DNA from: Omphalotus guepiniiformis
Taxonomy: Eukaryota > Basidiomycota > Agaricomycetes > Agaricales > Omphalotaceae
NCBI GenBank assembly: GCA_028554645.1
Contig: JAQOOI010000072.1
Location: 1 to 64,000 of the forward strand
DNA length: 64,000 nucleotides
Reading direction: 5' to 3'
The notes under the pieces are model-generated. The model was not told the DNA's origin and did not search any database. It saw only the letters and a program-made list of their open reading frames with translations. Below are positions 34,969-44,774 of the stretch, piece by piece (positions within the stretch are counted from its first letter, which is position 1; each line of letters starts with the position of its first letter). Made by a program: the position numbers and the translations under genes.

Positions 34969-37900
34969 TCACACCACTCTTCCTCGGAGATCATAGGTTA
35001 CTCGTCCCAAGCTATCGTCTTTTCGAGCACTCGTCAGGGGCGGCGTAGCATTACGTTGCGCATCTTTCGCTGCTTCATCCCTCGGAACCGACAATCCTCG
35101 TTTGATTTTCTTCCCCAAAGTATTCGTCCGTTTCGTATCTCTACCTTGGCGACCCAATTGAGCAGCTTCCTTCCACTCCGACCCATTAAGAAGATCATAC
35201 CCTCCAGGACGAGAAGAAGCAGATGCGCGAGGTCGAGCAGAGCCCTGAGAATGTCCATGACTAGACTGTTTGCTCTTCAGTTCCAATTCGGGTGGAGGCG
35301 GAATGTACCGATTCGGAGCCAGATTGAACTCTTCGAAACCCCTAGGCCGAACAGGTGCAAACTCCCTTCCAAGTGTGAGGGACCCATTGATAGTATCACC
35401 CTCAGGCGGCCCAACCAATATTAAGCACTCCTCCGACGCATACCTCCGAAGCCCAGATAACCCAGGTCCACCTCTCCCTTTCACAAGAGCCACATTCCCT
35501 TCGCCGCGAGCAGGACTAGTCGACGGGCTCGGATTCCGTAACTTCAACTGCCCCCTGACGTATACACGATCCTCAAACCCAGTGAATGTTGCACCGTGTG
35601 GCATTGTCGAACGCTGTCGAGTCGGGGATATATTCGAGGCGAATATCATCTCCGTCTCTTCACCGAGGACATCTGTAGGGTTGAAGAAGCTATTCCGATT
35701 GTCCGAGTGCCTTTCGCTCGCTTCACGACTGCGACCTCGTCCATGGCTGGGAGGACTAAGATTTCGGCCATCAGGTACATAGACAAACGAGTCTGCAAGA
35801 ACAGCAGGACTAGTATCTCCCGTGCGTTCATCAGAACGAGCATGTGACACCGAGATGACAGGATCTTTAGCGACAACAGGGCTGTTTTCATCCAACTCAT
35901 CGAAATCGTCATCATCAAATAGACTGTCTCTCCGCCTCCTCGCATACCGAATCGGGGACGGACTTTTCCTCCTTTGACTCGCCAACGATGGACGCGAGGA
36001 AGCAAATTCTCCAGAATTACTCCTCATTCCTCCATCCATATATGCACCCGCGTTCCCACCAACCAACTGACCCGAAGCACTGACCCCAAACTCCATATCC
36101 TCTCCGATATCATTCGGATCGTCATACCCATCGTCAACATACACCCTCTCATCATCCTCATATCCTTCCTCAGCATACCCATACCCCAAATCCACATCCA
36201 CATTCTTCCTATCCTCCCTCGTCCTCCCACTAATACCATTCGCCTTGAACCCATCCCTCGTATGATTAGTATACATCGCCTCGACCTCACGATACAACGC
36301 TCGTCCTTCCTCATCCGAATCTACCTCAAACGGATGCGTATGCATCGGCGCATAATCTTCCCTCTTCGGATTCGAGTACCAAGAATCCTTCTCGGGTACA
36401 GGTGGCAAAGGGCTACCTATCGTCGGACTCGAAGGCGGTACCGAAGGCGTGCCTCTATTCGATACGTTAAGAGGTTCGATAGGAATAGGCATAGTAGTCC
36501 AGATTCCCGAGCTGCGCAGACCAGCCGAGCTGACTCCAGAGTTTGAGCTCTTGTTGAATCCAGGGACGAGAGCACTGGGATGTGTGGCATTCACAGTAGT
36601 GGACGAAAGGGGAGCTATGGGTGGTGAATGATACACAGCAGTTGGAGGTGGGGCTTGAGGAATGATAGGCGATGAAGTGGGAGAGGTGAAAAATGAGGTT
36701 GCTGATGCCGATTGAAGGTTTGCGAGTGGAGCATTGACAGTATTGACGCTGCTGTACCCACCTCCTGCGGTGGGCCCATTGTAGTTACTATACACACTAT
36801 TGTTATTACCCCCAACAGCATTCGCAACAATTGACGAGAAACTGCCACTCTTCCGGATCACCTCCTTGCCCTTGCCCTTCCATTTCGAAACGAGAGTTGA
36901 AGAGGTATCCTTGTCCACACTGGACAAGGACGAGATTGAGGACGTCCTGGTAACCTCCCGAGCCTTGCCCTTCAACTTCGATACCCCACCTCGGCCAGCA
37001 CCCAAAGCCGAGCGGGAGGGTAACGTAGACAGAGAGGGCGGTAACCCAAGATCCTCATTTGAAGAATTTGGGGCGGTATCCCCACGTATAGGTTGTTTAC
37101 CCTTCCACTTGGCGCTGTTGTATGGTGCAGAGGGTGGCTCAGGTAAAGGCGAAGACGACGGTGCAATGGAAAAATCGTCGCTGGACGAATCTGGGGCTAG
37201 GTCGCTCCTGCGCAACGGTTCCCTACTTTTCAGTTTTGCACTGCCATACGGAGCGGGAGGAGACACAAGCGGCGACGTGTATTCGTCCTCGTTGAACGAA
37301 TTATGGGCAACGGACTCGTCTCGCATAGGCTGTTTGCCTTTCCATTTCTCACTCCTATATGGAATGATGGGTTCAGGAGAAGGTGAGGTAATGCCAAAAC
37401 CCTCCTCAGGTCCATCTCTCATCGGCTGTTTACCTTTCCATTTCTCGCTTCTATACACCGGACCGTCAGAATCATCGACACTCCCAGACCTCACTGGCGC
37501 GCTGCCACCTCTCATCGGCTGCTTTCCCTTCCACTTTGCACCAAAGATCCCATTGCCAGCAGCTGTAGCAGACGTAGGCGGCGGAGGCAAGGGTGGTGGC
37601 GTAGACGCCGTCAACTCTCTCAACTGATCGCTTTGCGATCGTTGATGAGTGTGAAAATGACCATGAGTGGAAGCATGTGTCAACCCGGAACCAACGTTAA
37701 CAGCAGTAGGACCATGAGTCGCATACCCTTGCCCTGGAGGCCCAAGCTTCGATGAAGGGGGCACGCGTGGGCCAGATGGTTTAATAACCCACGTGCTGGA
37801 CGTTGGGTCGAACACAAGTTGAGGCTGTTGTGCGCCAGGACCTGAAGCAGACGTTTTACGAGAGCGTGTACCAGACGAAGCTCTGGAATCCGCTCCGTTG

Positions 37901-38952
37901 GTTGGGGCAGGTATTGCTGACAAAGGTGGAAGACTAGGTGGTGGTGGGACAGGTAGCGGTCGTCCTCGATTACGAGTACTGGATGTGAAGATATTGCCAG
38001 ATTCAAGTGAAGCAGGAGTAGAAGCGTTGCTCAGAGCGCTGGCGGAGCTATGATCATCAGTGAAGATAGATGTTGTAGTTGTAGAAGCAGAGGAGGTCGT
38101 AGCCGACGACTGATTGGCAGGAGAAGGGACGGTTGGAAAGCGAGGATTGTTCGAGATAGGTAGCATAGTCGGTTGTGTACGGCGGCCGCCAGCGGTGGGT
38201 CGAGTAGCAGAGGGACCAGAGGCAGATGCTGCATCAGATGGAGGTGTAGAATTTGAAGGTGTGAGCACGAGCCGCTGTGTGGATGCCGCGAAAGCCGACA
38301 TGTTCAAATTCGTTGTGGTGATACGTATGTGAGGAGGAGAAGGCGAACGAGAGGTAGCCGCGTCTGCTCCAAAGGTAAAGTTTGAGAATGTCCCGCCACG
38401 ACCACGAAGCGACGAGTTCGTGTTTACAATTTTACCACCCAAGTTGACGGTTGTGTTAATTACGCTTGTCGGATATAAATCAAGCGTGGGCGGACTTCGC
38501 TGGTCCTGTTCCAAGGCTAGCTGCGCTTGTGAGATCACATTGTCGGGTTTCGAGTTGTTCTTAGTTATTAATGCAGGGGGGTTTATGCCACCACGAGGTA
38601 TACTTGGTGGATCAACAGTAGGATTTGCTATGTGCAACCGGAGACTTGGGCGTGTAGCAGCCGACTGACCTCTAGGCCGATTCACAGACGCAGAAGCAGA
38701 AATAGAGTCAGGCTGGTAAGAACGCAGGTTGTTGGATGATGAGAAGAGTGGAGGAGGTGGAGGAATGGGCGCTGAATGAGACGCATCAGAAGACTCTGGA
38801 GATCTTGATGGGCCATTCAAGATAGTATTACTATCCAACTGAGGGTTTCCTGGCACGCCTTGTGAAGAAGTCGGCAGGTCCCTGTCTGTATTCTTGTCTC
38901 TCGTTCTCATTGAAGATGTAGGAAAGCCAGATACTGAAAGCGCCATTGCCAT
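34969..38952 (-). CDS. Large disordered protein with KWKGKQPMR repeats
   Basis: One intron-free frame of 1327 residues starting with MAMALSVSG. It is rich in S, P, T, G and N and looks disordered almost throughout, with no enzyme domain. Between about residues 470 and 710 a short basic motif recurs about seven times: KWKGKQPMRGG, KWKGKQPMRDG, KWKGKQPMRDE, KLKSREPLRRS, KWKGKQPIRGD, KLKGKAREVTR and KWKGKGKEVIR, each followed by an acidic or serine-rich spacer. Acidic patches (YEDDERVYVDDG, DDDDFDELDE) lie further on. The C-terminus (RVTYDLRGRV) and the FEEFNLAPNRYIPPPPE block look conserved and may bind partners. A scaffold or nuclear/cytoskeletal regulator is possible, but no family was recognised. 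The absence of introns over 4 kb is unusual for this window. Confidence 0.75.
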   Translation of the reverse strand: MAMALSVSGFPTSSMRTRDKNTDRDLPTSSQGVPGNPQLDSNTILNGPSRSPESSDASHSAPIPPPPPLFSSSNNLRSYQPDSISASASVNRPRGQSAATRPSLRLHIANPTVDPPSIPRGGINPPALITKNNSKPDNVISQAQLALEQDQRSPPTLDLYPTSVINTTVNLGGKIVNTNSSLRGRGGTFSNFTFGADAATSRSPSPPHIRITTTNLNMSAFAASTQRLVLTPSNSTPPSDAASASGPSATRPTAGGRRTQPTMLPISNNPRFPTVPSPANQSSATTSSASTTTTSIFTDDHSSASALSNASTPASLESGNIFTSSTRNRGRPLPVPPPPSLPPLSAIPAPTNGADSRASSGTRSRKTSASGPGAQQPQLVFDPTSSTWVIKPSGPRVPPSSKLGPPGQGYATHGPTAVNVGSGLTHASTHGHFHTHQRSQSDQLRELTASTPPPLPPPPTSATAAGNGIFGAKWKGKQPMRGGSAPVRSGSVDDSDGPVYRSEKWKGKQPMRDGPEEGFGITSPSPEPIIPYRSEKWKGKQPMRDESVAHNSFNEDEYTSPLVSPPAPYGSAKLKSREPLRRSDLAPDSSSDDFSIAPSSSPLPEPPSAPYNSAKWKGKQPIRGDTAPNSSNEDLGLPPSLSTLPSRSALGAGRGGVSKLKGKAREVTRTSSISSLSSVDKDTSSTLVSKWKGKGKEVIRKSGSFSSIVANAVGGNNNSVYSNYNGPTAGGGYSSVNTVNAPLANLQSASATSFFTSPTSSPIIPQAPPPTAVYHSPPIAPLSSTTVNATHPSALVPGFNKSSNSGVSSAGLRSSGIWTTMPIPIEPLNVSNRGTPSVPPSSPTIGSPLPPVPEKDSWYSNPKREDYAPMHTHPFEVDSDEEGRALYREVEAMYTNHTRDGFKANGISGRTREDRKNVDVDLGYGYAEEGYEDDERVYVDDGYDDPNDIGEDMEFGVSASGQLVGGNAGAYMDGGMRSNSGEFASSRPSLASQRRKSPSPIRYARRRRDSLFDDDDFDELDENSPVVAKDPVISVSHARSDERTGDTSPAVLADSFVYVPDGRNLSPPSHGRGRSREASERHSDNRNSFFNPTDVLGEETEMIFASNISPTRQRSTMPHGATFTGFEDRVYVRGQLKLRNPSPSTSPARGEGNVALVKGRGGPGLSGLRRYASEECLILVGPPEGDTINGSLTLGREFAPVRPRGFEEFNLAPNRYIPPPPELELKSKQSSHGHSQGSARPRASASSRPGGYDLLNGSEWKEAAQLGRQGRDTKRTNTLGKKIKRGLSVPRDEAAKDAQRNATPPLTSARKDDSLGRVTYDLRGRVV

Positions 38953-41900
38953 TGGCAGCTTATCCTCTATAGAACGATGGAATTATTCTTGATGAACACG
39001 GAAAGAAATGACCTGCCACGTACCCAGCTTATATCCAGACAAGATGACCGTCAAGAGAAAAGAGAGTGATAGCTCCAAAACTCTCCCTGCAAACGCACAG
39101 ACTTTTCGCTCGCACTCGCACCCTCGAACCCGGACCTGGCTTATGTAAATACACGAAGCAGTGCAATTTTCGCAGCTGGGCTGACCTTGCACCGAGAATG
39201 ATAGCGTTCACGTTGAGAGTAAGTGTTGAAAAATCTATCCCTGCATAACAATTGACCTTATAGGACCGTTGAGAGATTCCGAGAATAGAGAATTGTAAAT
39301 GGAAGAAGACAGGAATCTTTTATCTGCTTCGTTCCAAACGCTCTCGCTAAATTCCTTCAACCCCGGATCAATTATATACACAAAATGGCCTCCAGGACCC
39401 TGAGCGCCGTAACAAGTACTCTGAAACATACAATTTGTCAGCCACAACATTCAATTTCCCTCTTCTCCCTTTCTATACAGATGCATACGCGGAAACAAGC
39501 ACTTCCCCAAGGGATCCCCGGTCGCTGCAAGGCTTTGATGATCATCTTGCCTGGCAGTGGTAAGCACGGTTCATATCAACGAACAGCCAAAATACCAGAA
39601 ACTCATCCCCAACCTCCTTTGTCGAACCGAAAACGTTCAGAACTTGGGAAGTTGGAACCGAACGCTCACCGTCCGTCGTATACGCGAACCTGCGACAGTG
39701 TATGTATGCCCGATGTATGCCCTTCAGTAGCCTTCAGGTACCCAGCGCAAGCATGTGGTGTGCAGATATATCCTGATATATGTCAGAATTTACCGTCGCG
39801 GCTGCGAAAAGAATCAAAAGATCAATGTCCCAGATGTCTATCTGTGATTTTGAAGACCTGTTCACTTTTCGCTTTGTCCGCATCACTACATTTAAAAACT
39901 TACAAAGATCCAAGGTACTCGGCCGTGAAGTATTGATAACAGAAATGAATATTGTTCCAGACAGACCGTCGCCGATCGGATCCTTTTTGACGTTTCTTGC
40001 TTTCTAAAGCTGCAAGTCGTAGGAATCAGGATAGATACGTACGTATGTTCAACTTGTCACAATCGTGAATCATTGATCGTCCCACCTGGCCCGTAGTTTG
40101 CAGATAATCCAGAAATCGAGCTTGCGAATCATCGTCATTCTTTCGGTTGATGTGAATATGTATTTCACTCATGCCAGAGAGAGGACCTGCATGCTACACG
40201 GCTGTACGCAAATCAGAATGATCCATACGATGGTAATGGAGATGAAACCATTAAACGTGTCACTTCCTCGATGCATTTTGATACATTTCAAGCTATTTCA
40301 AGTCGAGGTAACCAAACCTGCTGTCTCACAACTCAACTCGACTATTTATCGAATATCCATTGACAATGACAGTGGCAGCTTAGGCTACACGTAGGAGTAA
40401 ATGGCAACTCTCCATGTATCCCTAGCATGTAAGGAATCTTGTTTCATTCTCTCTTTCAATGTCATCCATGACTTATCAACACTTGAATAACGTCGGATAA
40501 ATTCCATACACCCGGCGGCTCGCCAGGGTATTCTACAGCGGCTGTCAACATTCGACCAACGGAGGCTTTACATCAGCTTTACACCAGGACATCATGAGAT
40601 TATGTACATACATACATATACTCTAAGTATGTACACGCCTATAGAAGAAAGGCTCGTGTAGAAGGCGCGTAGGTGCGTAGGGATCCCTAACAGTGACACC
40701 CTGAACTGATCAATAGACAACCCCATACGTCTGTGCGTTCTCACCTCCAAGGCTCAAACTCTACGAAAAACGCAAGCTGTGTACTACCGGGAAGTAGACT
40801 TGACCGAGTCCCCGTCCCCGCTCATTCTGGCAGGTTCGCGACTCGCTCAACGGTCGTTCCCCTTTCGAGTCTAGTGGCACCCCTAGCATTACCCCCTAGG
40901 CTCATCATCCCTGGGCCACACACAAACTCTCGCTTATGAACTTGTCCGCGGCCTCAAGTGCGGCACCCATATGTGATAAGTATCACTATGGTACTACTGA
41001 AGCGTACTGACCCAAACTCGCAACCGGCCTGCGGAAGCTCACTCTCCGGAATGATTATACCTTAGCCCAAAAGGAAGAATGGAACCAAGGAGAGGAGAGT
41101 CATTGCATGAGTGCTGTTATCACTGGCACTGCGATATTCGAAGAGAGGACGAGTTGAAGGACGAGATCAGGGAATAGCATAGTATGGATTTACAGCTGAT
41201 ATACAGTAGCACCCCCGCATGTCGCACCAACCCCAGAAGCTAATCCCATTCGTTGATTCTATCAAAGCACTATATCAAAGCACTAGGTGCCTACTGAATA
41301 TAAATCATAAGATAGATAAGAAAGTAGAATCGGGATCAAGACTCGCAAGTGATCGTCATGGATATACTATTATATACTACACTAGATGCAGTTCATCACT
41401 TGAACAAAGTACTTCCTGCGTATCATAGTTGATGATCATCACAACATCCTTCCAAATACATAGATAAAATACCTTCGTTTCAAGAGTAGATGCAGATGCA
41501 GTTCATCACTTGAACAAAGTACTTACATAGATTATTGTGTCTGCGTCACTACAAACTACGATAATCGATTAGCATCAAAGCCAGCAGATTCATAGAACAT
41601 ACACATCTCTACATTCAACTCCTCGGACTCCTGACTCGATCTAGCCTTCATTTGTTGAAGACCGTGCCAAGAACACTGGTGTCAGTTGGAAACAAGCTAA
41701 ATTGACCGGCCTGGATTGTCGTGCTATCTGAGGTCGGCGACCCTTCATAGAAATGCCTGGAATTCCTGAAGAATGAAGGAAAAAAATAGACGGGTTCAAG
41801 TACAAGAGAGGAAACGATGATTGTCAATTATCCACGGGGAGCTTTAATTCGACCGCCACCTTTCGCTGCTCCAAACGAACGCACAGTGAGCGCAGGCCGC

Positions 41901-43247
41901 AGCGACAGCTACGTATACCAGCCCAGTTCTCATTCGAACAGGCATACATCCTCCTAATCACGGTGTTATAATTAAATTCGTTATTCCAATGGCAGACCCG
42001 ACTCGGACTAGAATGAGACAGCGACGGACTTTGAGCTCAGTGTTTTGGGTTAGAGTCGAAAATGATTACCGTAACGATAGAGCCACCTATCGGGAAACCA
42101 TACTCTCTGTTCGGGCAGACAGTCAGACTCGAAATCTATGAGAATAGACGTGCGGTCGCGATAACGGAACAACGGCTCAATTAATCAAGCTCAGAACACC
42201 TCCAAGGGCTAGGGCTTGGGCTTGTAAGAAAGAACGATACGTACGCAGGCTGTTGTTTCAGTACTTGAGGCCGACTATACCGCATCCAAGCCACATCCTG
42301 AAAAGTTTGCCCGAAGTGAGTTTACGTTTATAGCGAGGAGAGAACATTGAGCATATGGAATGTCGTTGCCAAAGTGTGGCGGTACGCAATGAATGAGTAC
42401 TGAGTACTGAGTACTTACTGGCGTTTCAGCCAGAGTAGGAAGGACCTGAGAGGGACTATGTGTATCTATAAATACACAGGGCCCGAGTGGAGTCAAAGCC
42501 ACCGTCTTTGAATCGGCACGACTTCACCCACCTATAAAAAGACTCTAGAAGCAATGATGCTCATCCAAATACATACCAGGGAATACCTATTACCAGCCCT
42601 ATTATCCAGCGGAAAAGGACCTCCGAGTCAAGGACGCACCACATCGTGGACCTCTTCGAGAAGTGTCCAACGAACTGATCATGAACTCGACTTTGAAATT
42701 GGGGGCAGTACTCATCAAGAGATGCTTTCAAAGATGAATGCAGGTGCAGAAGTTACAATGGTCCGCAGGACCTTATAATAAGAGATCAACGCTGCAATCA
42801 GTGATATGGTGGTTTCAGTTTCAGTTACAAAGCCGACTGCAATGTGCATTGCCTCGTGAGGCTTTCCAACGAGAGACGTCGACTGCATATCCAAGCCACG
42901 TCCAATGCTGAAAGCGTCAGGAGCTTGTAAAGCTGAGTATACAATTAGAGCGACGAGAGCAAATTGAATAGCATTTTGTCGAAGTGGTATGCACAAAAAA
43001 AATTCAAAGCGCCGATTTGTCGCGCACTGCAAATGAACCACGTGATAGGTCTAGGCGGACCCACGGCGAGATTTTGCCCACCCCCGTGGCGACGGTCTGT
43101 GCTCTCCCGCCAACATTTCCTTCGCTCTCGTCCATCGTCCGAGCTTCAAGCTTTTCGTTTAATCCTTCATTTTCGTCCCTTCAATAGTGTAAAAGGGAAC
43201 GTTGAAACCTTTATTGCGACTCGAAGAAAGACAAAGGAGAAACAGCG
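38953..43247. other. 4.3-kb gap without a convincing gene
   Basis: Upstream flanks of two divergent genes. Open frames such as 39385-39936 (plus) and 42715-43041 (minus) are long but lack recognisable domains; the latter is hydrophobic and could be a remnant of a membrane protein. A 30-bp direct repeat lies at 41385 and 41495. A triple GAGTACT repeat is near 42395-42415. Confidence 0.45.
41385..41524. repeat. 30-bp direct repeat, two copies 110 bp apart
   Basis: The 30 bases beginning GATGCAGTTCATCACTTG occur at 41385-41414 and again, identical, at 41495-41524. Function unknown. Confidence 0.7.
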
Positions 43248-43951
43248 ATGGCTTCCAACTCCCAATCACAATCGCAGTCGCAGTCTGGCTCAGGCTCAGG
43301 TTCAGGTTCAGGTTCAGGCTCAGGCTCATCAACAAGGTCGATTCCTCAATCTGCACCAGCGGGATTGCTCTCTATGACCCAGCCTCCACAGGCTTCCACA
43401 TCATTCTTCAAGCTCGCATCTAACGAGCCGATCACCTTCGCTTGGTCATTCTCAGGCGTACTTGCCACACCCACTTCACTCACTGTTCAGGCTGTCGGTG
43501 CCAACAAGTTCACGTATTCCATTACTGAACTACCTGGAACCGCGAGTAGCGTTGTCTGGGATGCTTACTCATACCAGCAGGCGAATCAGGCAACCCCGCT
43601 GGCTCAGACAACTTATACCCTCGAGATTTTTGATGAAAGGGGTCTCACGGCGGCTACAGAGCCAGGTTTCTTGAGCCCTAATACTCAGGTCACGTTTGCA
43701 TTGTACACCCCTCAGCCATACACACCGCTGGCAAGTGAGTAGTTGTCATTCCAAGACATTTTCCTTCCTGTTCTAATTTTTCTGTTTTTTTTTCGCGCTC
43801 AGGTTGGCAGTGTGGTAGCATCTGCAATGCTGCTTCTCCATCTTTAGCCGCCACACATCCCGCATACGTTGCTGTCTTAGCCACCTTCCTCGTCGTCTTC
43901 CTTTCTGGCTTTGGTCTCCTCCGAAACGCCTTCGCTCACAACCAACGGTGA
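43248..43951 (+). CDS. DUF7137 family membrane-anchored protein
   Basis: Exons 43248-43734 and 43803-43951 (68-bp intron) give 211 residues. The N-terminus is a glutamine/serine then glycine/serine low-complexity stretch. It is followed by the conserved fungal domain with FFKLASNEPITFAWSFSG, PTSLTVQAVG and FALYTPQPYTPL. The last exon carries WQCGSIC and a C-terminal transmembrane segment (VAVLATFLVVFLSGFGLL) with a short tail ending NQR. Family members are conserved in fungi with unknown function and are thought to be surface or endomembrane proteins. No signal peptide is visible after the chosen ATG, so a missed upstream exon is possible. Confidence 0.75.
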
Positions 43952-44774
43952 AGAGCGAGTGATTTTCTCACCAGATTCAGCGGTACATTGCTGCACAGAT
44001 ATCTGGCATGCACCGCCGTTATGGGACTCCCACTAAACATGAATGGTAGATTTAATAGTGTTTTGGTGGTTTTGGTTCTGCGGTCGTCACCGGACACTTG
44101 GCGTAGGACTGTTAGTTATTACGATTTTGGACCTCGGACTTGCCTCTTATGATTCCTTTCCCCTCTGCTTCCCCACAACGTTCGTGTCGCATGTTCTCTT
44201 TCAGGTTCCATGTATTGCATCGCTATCTCTCTCTTCTCATCGTTTGATTATCCCCCTCACTTTATCCGCGCTTTTTGTTCCCTCTTACAATATTGGCTGG
44301 TCACGTATGGTCGGTATGCTACATAGTATCGACTGCGATAGGGACTTGGTAATGCATAGTCATTTGGTGTTTATTGTAGATATGCGTTGGCATTCTTTGT
44401 CGTCGCCTGGACGCCGTGCAATTTCAGACTAGAAGTTGAATAGAGCTTGAGAGAAATTCTGGAAGTTGAAGGCTTTAGACGCTAAAGCCGTAATACTGAC
44501 GTGAATCTGTGCATCCAACTTTTCTCTTGCTCATCCTCACTGGATTCCTCAACTCGATTAATGGCAGTATGCTAACATTCAAATGCAAGACTCGGGTTTG
44601 CTCGCTTTCTCGGAATAAAAGTAGATCGTGTTTTGGAGCAGCATCAACTGGGAAACTTGGAGGAGGCCAACCTCGGGCAGTGCACGAGTCCTATAATTTC
44701 TTTCATCTACTAAGCATCTAATTGTCTACACATAGTCAAGGTTATAATTGTGGTGTAGGACGAATCAAGCAGAA
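43952..44774. other. 3' flank region between convergent genes
   Basis: Between the DUF7137 gene and the crinkler-type gene, which face each other. The open frame 44043-44432 (plus) is unsupported and is probably 3' untranslated sequence. Confidence 0.45.

Noticed and set aside
35974..37627. Long plus-strand frames opposite the disordered-protein gene
   Set aside because: They mirror the codon structure and repeats of the minus-strand gene.
39385..39936. 183-codon open frame on the plus strand
   Set aside because: No domain, unusual composition, no splice partners, and it overlaps the upstream region of a minus-strand gene.
42715..43041. 108-codon hydrophobic frame, minus strand
   Set aside because: Could be a membrane-protein relic, but no family pattern or exon chain supports it.
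44043..44432. 129-codon open frame after the DUF7137 gene
   Set aside because: Hydrophobic by composition only; more likely 3' untranslated sequence.
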